From assembly GCA_006937955.1 (NCBI GenBank), contig SSNP01000050.1:3400700-3464699 (forward strand): 64,000 nt of DNA. Reading direction: 5' to 3'. The translations under genes were made by a program, and so were the position numbers. Positions 1 to 11,560 of this stretch are shown here, piece by piece (position 1 is the first letter of the stretch; each line of letters opens with the position of its first letter). The notes below the pieces were generated by a model. The model did not search any database. It was not told the DNA's origin and saw nothing but the letters and a program-made list of their open reading frames with translations. Source of the DNA: Pachypanchax playfairii. Taxonomy: Eukaryota > Chordata > Actinopteri > Cyprinodontiformes > Aplocheilidae.

Positions 1-697
1 CTCTCTCTACTGGACTGAGTGAAATCCATTGTGGCATCAGGAGAGGCTTTTTCCTCTTAGTTTTGCTGGATTAACAACCTAATCTCCACATCATCAAGAG
101 AGTCAAGAGGGAGGGAGGGGTGATGCTAGCACACACACACGCACACACACACACACACACAATCGTAGAGGACCTGCAAAAACCCACAGCAAGGTGTTAA
201 AGGGATTTTACTGGCGGGTTCACCAAATTAAGGTCAGAGTTTGATTTTCATCAGGTGAAAAAAGTAGGTCACCGACTGAGTATTATTGTCATTTTCTGTT
301 CAGCTCTTAATTATTTTATAAGCAAGTTATAACCTCAAACAATAAAGTGTTTGGAAAAATCATTTTAAATAACGAGTTGATATGAAATTCGACAAAAGTT
401 TTAACCCCAAAACTCAAATAATTCTAAATTAAATATAATAGTAAACATTGTATTTTTATAGTAAAAGTAAAATATGAAATATGAATCTGTTGCCTTTATA
501 GTATTTCACTTGCGTAATAATAGAAATTATCCAGTTCAGATTTTCATGTCTGTGTTTGGTTCAACATTTTAATGGCTACAATCAACATTTAGTTTGAAGG
601 AAAATTTAGTTCAATGAGCAAAAAGGATTTCAGCAGGTCTGAGAAATTCCCTTTTGCAGTGTGTGTGTATGTGTGTGTATGTGTGTGTGAGAGAGAG

Positions 698-735
<38 letters not shown>

Positions 736-1049
736 AATGGTGTTTGTTTGGCCCTGTGATGGACTGATGACCTGTCCAGGATGAACCAGCTCCCTGTGAC
801 TTAGAATGAAAACATGTTTAGCTCCACACCTGTCTTCAGTTTCTCATCTTTTTCTGTTTTCCTTGCAGTTTTTCAATTTTTCTCTTTTCCACACTGTTTT
901 CAGGTGTTGCTGACTTTGCTGACCTAATAAAGCTTACTTCTGATTTTGGTTTTAAAATGGACACTCGTCATCTCCAGAAGTTCTCCGATAACACAAACTG
1001 AAACACAGAGGGGTTGTCAATGTCTTCTTCATTTGGCCAGAACCATCTT
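1..1049. other. Intergenic, microsatellites and a short dispersed repeat
   Basis: No gene is visible. A CA dinucleotide tract lies at about 130-160. A GT tract passing into a GA tract lies at about 658-728. The stretch at about 752-815 (gatggactgatgacctgtcc) resembles the very common teleost repeat built around 'gacctgtccagggt'. A second copy, in opposite orientation, lies near 12,945-13,040. The remainder is AT-rich and featureless. Confidence 0.6.
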
Positions 1050-1089
1050 TGTATCAGTGCCAGCGAGATGAAGGAGCTGACTGACTTCA

Positions 1090-1780
1090 GCAGGAAGTCA
1101 CCCCACAATACACCAAAATATATTGAAATTGCAGGGAGGGGAAGGAGAATCTAAACAAACTGCTGAAGAGGACGAGCTCTGTCCTGGACTGTCTGCTGAA
1201 ATCCATCAAGCAGGTTGAGGAGGAGAGGATGTTGTCCAAACTAACATCCATCATGGAGAACACCTCCCACCCCCTGCATGAGACCATATGAGCAACGAGC
1301 AGCTTGTTCAGCAGTAGATGTTTACACCCACAGTGTAGGACGAAACGCTACCTCAGGTCATTCTTACCTGTCAGACTTTACAACACTGTTCAGCAGGATT
1401 ATTTTATTATCACATTTTCAGTTGTCGTGTCTCTGCTTTTAAATGCTGTTAATCATTTACACTTTCCTCGACACTGTTTACCTCATTTGGACCTGTGAAC
1501 ATATCTCTGTACATCTTGTAAGACATATTTTGTGTAAAAGGATATTTTTAAAAACTTACTCACCTCTTCTTCTATTTTTTTGTTATGTGAGCTCTGTAAC
1601 ACTGACGTTTCTGATTTGTGATATAATGATATTTATTCTATTCCAACAGTATTTCGATTTCTTTGTGCAATACAACTCAAAATCCTCTCCAAAGTGTTCG
1701 GACTCTAACATTTCACTTTACTCTCTATCTGTATTTTTTTGTACAGATTGATTAAATGATGGAATGACCATCGTTACTCT
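1090..1780 (+). mobile_element. Decayed non-LTR retrotransposon, C-terminal and 3' part
   Basis: Plus-strand translation with frameshifts gives peptides typical of the C-terminus of fish LINE reverse transcriptase proteins: SVLDCLLKSIKQVEEERMLS, then SIMENTSHPLHET, then FSSRCLHPQCRTKRYLRSF. The frame is broken by a stop at about 1,288, so the copy is dead. An AT-rich 3' tail follows to about 1,780. The clade (L2-, CR1- or I-like) cannot be fixed from this fragment. Confidence 0.6.
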
Positions 1781-4700
1781 TTTTTAGAGTGCTTAGAGAG
1801 TAAAGATCACTGTGTTCTAATCTAAAGACAAACCTTTTATGCAGCATCTCATACATTTGCTGATGTTAACATTCTGCCATGGGGCGAAAAATGAACCTCA
1901 GTGTTGGGGATTACAAAGAAAGTAGAAACATTTCTGAGGAACAACAAAAAACAACAACAAGAACAAACAAGATGCTGTTGATTATTTTTAATTAATAATT
2001 AGATTCAAACAGCTCTAAGGGTAAATATATAGTGTTTTTGAAAAGGGGAAGTGGCTAATAGTCAGTTGCTTTAATGCTGAATGAAATTCTCAATAGCAGA
2101 GCTTCATTCACACTGTTTAATCCATGTAAATTGGGATTACTGTATTCAAGAAATAATTTTTCAAAAAGTTTCATGTCATCAGTTTTTATTTGGATTCTGC
2201 AGTTGGAGATTTTGTAAACTCAGCTGACCCAGTTTTCACTGACGCACTCAAAAGGGCAGGAACCGAATTCCATGATTGGGTGTGTTTAAAGACATTGTAG
2301 AGAGTGAACTCTGTAGATTCTGGAGCTCCGTTCAGCTAATCAGGAAGTAAAGACTTTTGCCCAGAACTTGTTGCTCCAAAGATACAAAGACATTTTGCTC
2401 ATGCAATTAGAAATGAATGGAAATAACTTGTTATGTAGACTGAATCAAATTTAACTGAGATTTAGTTTTTGAATAAGGTGAATTCAAAATTATGCATTAA
2501 TCTCTACAAATCAACCAAAAAAAAAAGGTCCAAACCTTTTACATCAGAGATAATTGATGTAAATGTCCCACTGTGAGGGGTTAAATTATTTGCAATTTTC
2601 AGTGACTTGGTGGCACTTCTGCATCCTCTACCTATCATGAGGCTTAACAGATAGTCATCATTTCTCTTTGGATGTCTTACTGCTCATGTTTCACCAGAAA
2701 TGCACGTGTACGGTTACGCTCTGGACTTCTTTTCTTTACATTTTCCAGCCTTGATGGTATATAGGTTACAGAGTGTGTGTGTGTGTTTGTGTGCAGCCCC
2801 ATGTTTCCCTCCTCAGCACTTGTCTGTGCTTGTTTGACAGTGCCGATCTGTGTAACATGAACTCCCAGGTCACCTTTACTACAGTTTCCTGGTTCCTCTT
2901 GATCAAGTCTGCTGATCAAATATAAATGTTACATTTAGAGTGAAGACAATATGTCTCTGTAACCCGCTAAACTTCTTTGACTGTGTCCTTTTTCGGATGT
3001 TTATCTGAATCCCTACTCTCTCCTTCAGGCCACACACGCACAGGCATGTTGTTAACCTGTAAAACTCAAAACTTTACAGTCACAAAATGGGAAAATGTGT
3101 AACCACTTTTTGTTTGACTCCATAGGTTTTACTACATTTGGAGAAGATCTATCTGTTGCAGTGTCACTTTAAAAACAGTGGTAGCATTTTAACTTTGAAG
3201 GGTGGCATGCAAAACACCATCACTGCTCCATTTATAACCACCAACTCTAAGCATAGCAGGACTCAGACATTCCTTCACTCGTTTCTGTTTCCTCCCCACC
3301 TTTCACACAGATTAATAACAGTCACTGTGTGGCTCATCAGCTATTCTGGGACCTTGACACTGAGTTTAAGATTTGAACTGAGGCTCAGAGGTTTTAAAAA
3401 TGTTTTACTCTGTCTGTGGCCCCAAGACTGAGCAAAACACCCAGCATGATGTTTCACACCCTCGGCCTGACAGAGCAGTCCTGTTTAGCTCTGCCGCGGG
3501 AGGTGTGAGCAGCTATTTGGACACAGTAGGGTTTTGTGTTGGTTCTTTGCTCATTTACAGCCTTCTTTTCTTGACCAAATGTCTCGAACTGAGACCAATT
3601 AGTGCCAGAAAGTCCACTTTACTTTGAAAGGGTAGGTTAACCCGGATTAAAAACCAGCAAATAACCAGAAGAGTTTAAGACAATGAGTTTAATTGTGTTT
3701 TTGTAAAAAGGTTGTAAATAATAAAAAAAGTTTCTTGAATGGCCTCAGTCTGGAGAAATACAGTTACAGAGTCTGATGTGCAGTCTGAGCGTACTTTATA
3801 ACAAAACACAATCTTCAAAATATAATAGTGGTTCATGTAAACAATGTTTTATAAGCCTTTATACACATATTTCTCATTACATTGCTATTTTATGAGAAAT
3901 ATAGAGATAATCCTGCCAAACTTCATCCCATGATGCTCTGCTGCAAGTGCTGCATTTTATCTCTGGTGATGCTATTTATGCAAATAACCATGAAATTCCA
4001 TGTGAATAAATGTGTAATGTTGTAATATGGGGGACTAGGCTGTGCAACAGACTCTCAGGTGTTAATTTAAAAGATTAAGAGTAGAGGCTTTTCTTCCGAC
4101 ACTGGACCAGGTCAGGAGAACAACAGGGTTTCCAATGATGAGGAGAGGAAAGGTTAGTGACAGAACAGGAACAGATGAGCCATTGTTTGAGGAGAACAGA
4201 GTTACTGTGTCACCTCAGATAAGGAATGAATACAGAAATGATGTGTAACTAGTAGTGATGATGTCAGCTCTCTCTGTAAAGGTAGGTACGCTCGATTTTG
4301 ATTCCAGGTACAAAGTCGCACAGTTTGTTCTGGACGAGGATCAAACGCTTGATGAGGAAAAGGTATGCTGGAACAAAACAGGTTACCGGTAAACAGTCCA
4401 AGGAAATATCTGACAGTCCAGACATTCAAAATATGAAGCCAATCATAATCCAACATCCAATGCAAGGTATAATTCCCAGGTATAATGTCCAAAATCCACA
4501 GAAGTAGGCAAAGACATAATTAGGAGACAGAAGAGGGTTGATTCGTTCTATGAGACAGTTATTAGAACAAGATAAAGCAGGTGCTGGAGAGTGTTTGAGA
4601 ATGCACACAACTATCTGGCAAAGAGCTGAAGGTCGCTCATTTATTTTGAAGGGGCGGAGACTGGTGAAAACAAAGAGGTGATTAGCAGCAAGCAGGTGTG

Positions 4701-5920
4701 TGTAATCAGGACAGGCAGAACCAGATCACAGCATGGCAGAAAATCCAAAAAATAAACCCAACTTTTATCTTTTTTTATGTTCTGACAAGCCATTAGCTCA
4801 TTAGTACCATCAATTGTAAACTCAGTTTCTCCTAACTGAGGCCATTCAGCAACAATTTAGATATTAATTCATAAATTTTACATGAACACTTTTCAAATGG
4901 CTGAAATATTCCTTTAAGAAACCGTTTTGCAGTATTTTTAACAGCTCTTATGGAGCCTTTTGTGTGAATATAATCCCACTGATCTAAAAAGATTTATCTT
5001 CATCACACTGTCTCAAGTCTTTCAAAAGTGATAATCTAAACCTGTGTAGGATTTTGACTCAGAGATCCTGTATGCCTGAGCTTATCTGTGCCTAGTAGTT
5101 CAGCAGGGGGGTTAATACATCTTTAATCTGTCCACCTGTCTAACACACTCACAGTGTATGGATTTGTCTTTGATTGACATGTTTTTTCCCATAAGGGTAA
5201 AATTTAATATCACAAGAAGTGTTTGCGAATCTAAGTTGCGGCGTTTAGGTGTTTAGAATCTGTGTCAAGAGCAGTTTCTTTATTTTTACCCTCATTTTGT
5301 CATCGTTGCACGTTTTTGCCATCTGTCCGCCAACACAAGGGAGAAAAAAAGCAAACGCTCAGTGTTTGTAGTTTGTGTTGTTGTTTGCCTCCAGAGATTT
5401 GGGATTCTTATCTGCTCTTTTCTTGTTTCTCTGTCTGTGTAATAGAAGTGTCTATTTGATTGAATAAAACTGTCCCGTTTACTTCTTTTCTCCCTGTTTT
5501 CCTGTTCATTCTCCTCAACTCACGCTTACTCACAGGACTTAACACAACACTCCGATAAACAAGGCTACGGCCCTACCTATGTACAGGCATGCCACGCATT
5601 GCCTGACGAGATCATGTTTGACAGGTTTCAACATCTAAAATCTAATTAATGTACTTGCATGTTGTATTACTCACTATGTCAGGACATTGCAAGATCGCAT
5701 TAATGTGATTTAACTCTCAAGTTCAGAAAAAATCAAACTATATTAACAAATACTTTGGTTTTGAAATAATGGTGCCCAATGTTTTCACGTTAAAGTGAAC
5801 ATCTTTTAGATGAAAGTTCAGCGTTAATCAGCATTAAGTAGAAGAACATCTGACATTTTATTAATCATGAGACAGACCTTTTAATACAGAATAAGTCTTA
5901 AATGTCTTTGCCTGAGTTGC
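1781..5920. other. Intergenic, no gene recognised
   Basis: About 4.1 kb with only short open frames that lack coding character. A GT tract lies near 2,777-2,790. The stretch 4,080-4,740 is less AT-rich than its surroundings and reads like a dispersed repeat (polypurine runs, 'gaaggggcggagactggtg'), but I cannot assign a family or find a second copy in the window. Confidence 0.5.
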
Positions 5921-6508
5921 TTAAAGAGGCCATTTCATACAAATTTCAGGACTTTGTGGTTATTTCTTAAGTATTAACCAGTAATATGAAACATTTTATA
6001 TCTAAAAAACGTCAGGAAACACTGATTAACAGACCTTTCAATCTGTCTGCATTAAAATTCGGGTGGTTCCGGCTCCTTCCGTCAGGCTTCGACAGCAGCT
6101 TGTTCATATTCATTATTCGAATTTGCTGGACTCTGATTGGCTAACAAACTAGCCTATGAGAGCAAGGTATACTGTTCCCTGCTGCGCATGGCAACGTCAG
6201 ACGTCAAGTCTTCCTGTTTGCTACGTCTTATGCTAACAGCTTTTAGCCAGCAGCATGCTAGTCGTGATTTCAACTGCGGGAGCTGATGAATACTAACGAA
6301 CAAAGGAGTTGTGACGAAACAGATACAGACCGTTCGGACTCGGGAGAAATCGGGTGTTATCTCCACCTGCGTAGTTTGAGAGATAAAAACTGAAAGAGAA
6401 GTTGTTGACCTGTTTTCACACCCACTATGAAGGTAAAAACACCTGTGGAGCTAAAATATTCAACAAAAACATCAGAAATACTGTTTTTAATGGAAGGGTC
6501 TCTTTAAA
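5921..6508 (+). mobile_element. MITE, copy 1 of a TTAA-flanked family
   Basis: The element runs from TTAAAGAGGCCATTTCAT to ...GAAGGGTCTCTTTAAA, so the ends form imperfect terminal inverted repeats of about 16 bp bordered by TTAA. A second copy in the same orientation, visibly similar along its whole length, lies at 51,207-51,747. It has no coding capacity and is non-autonomous. TTAA borders recall piggyBac-type targets, but the terminal bases do not match that family clearly, so the superfamily is open. Confidence 0.75.
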
Positions 6509-6954
6509 CATACCTTAAAGCAAAACACCTTAGACTCTATCATCAATCAGAAATACAGCATTTGTAACAAAATACATTTCTCTCAAACTCTGACTACTTA
6601 TTTTCTTCCTTTGGCAGTTAGCAGGTTTCAGAGCAGAATTGTTTCAAGAAAATGAACTATGTTTTATTTAATCCACAAACACTGATATAACACAAAACCT
6701 GATTTTGTAATTATAATTATGTAATGATTTAATTGTCATATCTGAAATTGTATTGTGTAATTATCAAACAACATTTTAATAATAATAAAATTGTCAGTTG
6801 CCAGTTACTTGGAGAAAATGTGTAAAGGAATTGGTATAAAAGGTTTTGAAGAAGGTTCTAATCCTATTAATTAGGTAGAGATCTTAGATGTATCAAACAT
6901 GGTGTTAAAGGGTTAAAAAGCAGTTACATAAACAACATTTTTCACTTCCTCCTC

Positions 6955-7265
6955 AGCAGGATTTTATTACATGTGGCACTTTTTTATAACCTTGTTTATA
7001 AAGATTATAACCTGTCAGGGGATCACAAACTTTTTGACAGGAAGCAGCAGGTGAGGCTGGAGAAAATAACATCCAGCACCCAGACCATCAGTACCGGCGC
7101 CCCCCAGGGATGTGTTCTGTCCCCCTTGCTATTGTCTCTCTACACAAATAGCTGCTCCTCCTGTAATCCATCTGTTAAACTCCTGAAGTTTGCAGATGAC
7201 ATTGGCCTCATCAGGGATATAAATATTTTTTCTACCTTGCCTCTCAGGGCTTCCGTAGAGGCCTC
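6955..7265 (+). mobile_element. LINE reverse transcriptase fragment
   Basis: Plus-strand translation contains reverse-transcriptase motifs in order: TGAPQGCVLSPLLLSLYTN followed by SVKLLKFADDIGLI, the region containing the catalytic FADD. Both ends are truncated and the reading degrades after about 7,260, so this is a dead fragment. Sequence style matches fish non-LTR elements of the Rex/CR1/L2 type. Confidence 0.8.
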
Positions 7266-10200
7266 TGTGTTTAAAACATGTACAAAAGACAGAATTGTTG
7301 TGGAATTTAAAATGTTCTTTGTGCATCAGCAACATTAATTGTATAATAAAAACAAAATATATTCATTTGTACTCATTTTCCCAGAGTTTTAGATGAGTCT
7401 ATATACTACACCAACATAATAGAATCCCTGAATTTCATCTTTCCCATCTGCTCCCCATGAACAAATAGTGGCGACACCGCTGCTTGAATAGAGGAGCATC
7501 TTCAACTATGATGTTTTTTAATCCTCTCATTCCTTCGTATGCATTAGCTGTTTCTTTCTTCTGATTCCCTCACAAGCTTTTTCTTTGTTTCTCCCATTTT
7601 CTACATTTTTTTTCTTTCTTTCCAAAGTTTTTTCATTTTGTTTTCTCCACCTTTCCCTTTTAACTATTCCTTTTTCTTTGAATCCTTCTTTTCTTCCCCC
7701 ACTGCTGTTTTCATTGTCTTTTCACTTGAATTTTGTCATGTTTCCTTTAACTTTTACACATTTCCTCCCTTCTCTCTTACCTTCCCTCTTCTTTCCATCT
7801 TGATTCACTTGTTACTCTCTTTCAAGCCTGAAACTGTTGTCACCTGCCTGTTCCTGAACTCACAATGTGTCTTATGTGGCAATGTTGCCTTACCCCACTT
7901 CACTGCTCTAATTACAGTCAGGTAACATTTTAGCACACACACACACACATGTTCTGACTGTAATTCTTCACCAGGGTTGGGCCGTGCAGCGGGGTTTCAG
8001 AGCAAACTCACCCTGAGTCAGCGTCTTTTCTTTTCTCTATCCCGTCCTCTCTCTCTTTCACTCTTCCTCTTATTATTCCTCTGTATCTTATAACCGGAAA
8101 GGCACAAAGTAAAGGGTGAGGTGTCACTATCACCAGTGCTTGAAAGGCATAACAGCTCGTATGTGAATGTGAGGAACTTATCGTGGCACAAATAGCTTTG
8201 ATTTACACTTTGATCCTGCTTTTCCAGCTCGAAACAAGACACCTGTGAGAGGGGCTCAGCCTCCCGTTGGGATGATTTAGAAGGATTGGATTATGTCACG
8301 AGAATAAAGGATCTTCACATCATTCGGTTTTGATTTGATTTTTGAACATGCGTAAAAAAAAAAAAACAGGTTAACAAGTTATATTTGTTTGAACTCAGTC
8401 CTCAGTCTTGGTGTTGTGGGGAAGGTGTGAGGGGATCCTGGTGACTGAACTGTTGAATCCAGGATGACTGACTGAACGGATAAATGAAAGGATAAAGCCC
8501 ACCTCAAGAAGAAAACATTTTCTGAGTTGTTAAAGGATTTGCCGTATGGAAAGTGGAGTATTAGCTATTGGGCCTGGTTTGGTCTTCCAGATGCCGTGCA
8601 GCAGTACGCAAGTTATTTTTCCAATAATCTTTAATGTTGTTGCAAATATGACATCCAGCAGCAAGAGCCACATGTTTATTCAACTTCAGGAGGATTTGGA
8701 AAACTACCGGTGCACTGACGAGTCACAGCTGATGAGGCGGACTGATACAAACAGCAGCATGTATAATAGAATAGTGTTACAGGTGTTGTAACACAAACAC
8801 AACACAAACTAAATGGTAACAAACAAAACTGAAGAGGTTTAAAATCTTCTAGTACAGCACTCTCTTGATTTTGACTTTATGTGCCTGAATTTTAACAACA
8901 AAATTGGTACCGATGTGACAGCCATGAGTTGTTAAATAGAGCATAATAAAAACTCAAACAGCTTCAACTTCCATTTAAAAACCATTATTTCTAGCTTTTC
9001 ATTAAATATAGTGAAAAAATATTAGGAATTATTTTAAAGTTTATTTGTTTCTTTAGATCATCTCAAGACCTCAAACTTATTGTTTCACAACCCACAGCAG
9101 GGTCCCAACCCCCAGCTTGCAAAGCATAATTCTGACTTTGTAGAATGACTTAGACTACCAACACACATCCACAACTTTAAATTAAAACAAAAAACAGGTG
9201 CCCCCTTGTGACCAGTTCTAGTGTAAATCTTAAATCCTGCTCCTTCATGGAGAAAAGCAGAAAGTCCCGCCTACTCTCCCAGACACAGTAATAGAGCTTT
9301 TAAGCAAGAAACAACTAATTACAGGTATCAATATAAGAAAAATTTTAATTTGAAAATACAGCAGCAAGATAAGAACTATGTGAATCATTAAAGGTCAGAG
9401 ATAAAATTATCTGAAGTGTGTTTTACTTTTATGTCAGGGCATTTATTTACACAGATGGACTTAAGGGGTGGCGCTGCATCTTCCATGTTCTTGTTTTTAT
9501 ACAAGTTTTGTAAAACACCATGACTGAATGCTGGTGAGTAGGCGGGACTTTCACTTCCACGTCTCTTGTACACAGAGACCGATCCCAAAAATCCAACAAA
9601 ACAGGATAATATGGCTTTACTTTTGTAGAAGGCATCTTTATAGGCTTTTCTATGCTACATACAGCATACTTCACACGAAACATTTATTGTCATGATAAAT
9701 ACACATCGAAATGTTTAAGATACATGATGTTCTCCACTGGGAAGGTCTGCATCTGATATCTCTGGCTGTGCAGCTACACTTCCTGTTTTGGTTCCTGTGG
9801 GCTGAAATCCATTATGGCATTGTAGGATGTGATTGTCTGTCCTCTAGTTCATACGCATAGCAACACAAACATAAATGCCAGATTAGGCATCAGTCTAAAA
9901 ACTGTATTAAACCTCCGTTCAATTATTTAATAAAAAATAGACTGCAAACAGAAAAGTTATGAGTTAAGAACTAAAAGTTTTTCCAAAAGTAAAACAAAGG
10001 AAAGTAAATAGATTTAATGGTTCTGCTCTGTAGTATGATCACATAGCTGGTACAGTATGTTCTCAAACATGTTGGTTTTCACAAGTCAAACTGAAAATCT
10101 CAATCAGCCTGATGATTTTAGCTGATAACCATTTCATTAATGGACAAAGCTGTTCTATAATCCTACAGGGAAAACATTCAGTCACAAAATTACTGAGGAT

Positions 10201-10599
10201 ACCAAGACACGTTTCTCCAAAAGCTGAAGTCAAAGGTATTTGCCATGGAAGGAGTGTTTAAGACACCGTTCCTGTTTATTCTCTAAAATCTATCTACTGA
10301 CAGATCTTTGATCTATTGTTGCTCTGTTTTCCCTCAAATGGCTCCAAATGCAGAGTCAGCATGAATAGCATGGCAAGGAAACATCAGACTGGAAACATGG
10401 GAAAACAGTACCCATAAACAAAACATCCAAAAGCTGAGACAAGACACAGTATGAGCAATAAAAGACTAAATCAAAACACTCTTTGTGTTAAAAACTAGCA
10501 GATTCAACTTTAACTTGTTGCACACCTATTTATGATCATTTAATAGCTCAGATCTTTTAAAGTAAGATTGTGTGGAAATGTTTTTTAATTTAAATATCC
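7266..10599. other. Intergenic, polypyrimidine tract and a short inverted repeat
   Basis: About 7,550-7,800 is a C/T-rich tract on the plus strand, which explains the Phe/Ser/Leu-rich open frames there. A CA tract is at about 7,935-7,949. A 17-bp perfect inverted repeat (GAAAGTCCCGCCTACTC) sits at 9,260-9,276 and, reversed, at 9,536-9,552, suggesting a small decayed MITE. No gene is supported. Confidence 0.55.
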
Positions 10600-11560
10600 T
10601 TTAATAATTCCCAACATGTTTCTCACAGTGCTGCCTGCTTTGTCCAGATGACAGTGGGTTTGTTGAAGCAGGTGTATGATGGCGTCTTCCGCTCCAACCC
10701 CACGGCGATAAGTAAACTGCAGTGGGTCTTGAAACATGCATGTTTATTTTTTAGGTGAATCAACATGAGTCTCTCCAAGACTTTTATGATACGGGATGTT
10801 AAAGTCACAGGTTTATAGTTAAAGACTGAAGGATGAGATGCCTTTATTCCTGGAACAAGGCAGTATGTTTTCCATAGAACTGGTACCTTCTCCTGGATGA
10901 GGCTGAGGTTGAAGAGATGCTGCAGAATCTCACATATCTGATCTGCACAAGCCTTTAGGACTCTGCAACCAACACCATCTGGACCAGCTGCCTTCCTGCT
11001 TCCTGTTCAGTCTCTTCAGCTGCTTCTTCACCTGACTGCTAAATACAGACAGGTAGGAGGGGGAGGCAATGGGGATGCCAGCTTTTTCTGATGTTGCTGA
11101 AGACGATGGAACAGCATCAAAAACAGGATCCATGACTGAGGTAGAAGGTAAGACAGTTGAGCTGTGACAGGAAAGCTGTGGATAATGGGAGGGTCAGGGG
11201 TCTGCTTATATGGGAGCAGGAGAGAAAGATGTTGAGTTTGTCTTTAAACTGAAACTATTTAAGAACATGTTCAGTTCATCCATCCACCAGCACTCCCTGC
11301 TTCAAATAAACCCCCCTACCTCATCATACCAAGATGTATAAATGACTCTGAGGTGTAACTGATCCGCCTTCTGCTTAAAGCCTATGATCTTTGTCATCCC
11401 TGACCACACATCTATTATTTTGTTTTGCTGGAGCTTGCTCTCCAGCTTTTTCCTGTATACCTCCATGTTGTTTCTAATATTGACTAAATACCCATCTCTG
11501 TCGCTGAAAGCTACATTTTCATGTTAAGTAATTCTTTCAGATCACTGGTGATCCAAGGTC
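10600..11560 (-). mobile_element. Decayed Rex1/CR1-like LINE reverse transcriptase
   Basis: Reading the minus strand from about 11,560 down gives broken LINE reverse-transcriptase peptides: a segment before the RT domain (DRDGYLVNIRNNMEVYRKKL), the 'VKKQLKRLNRKQEGSWSRWCW' region that corresponds to the usual R.vN.rKAaGPDGV motif, and then LTSRIIKVLERLMLIHLKN, the usual LTS.imK.lERl motif. Frameshifts and stops separate the pieces. It is a 5'- and 3'-truncated dead copy. Confidence 0.75.

Noticed and set aside
7585..7925. Overlapping plus-strand open frames rich in Phe, Ser and Leu
   Set aside because: Produced by a C/T-rich low-complexity tract.
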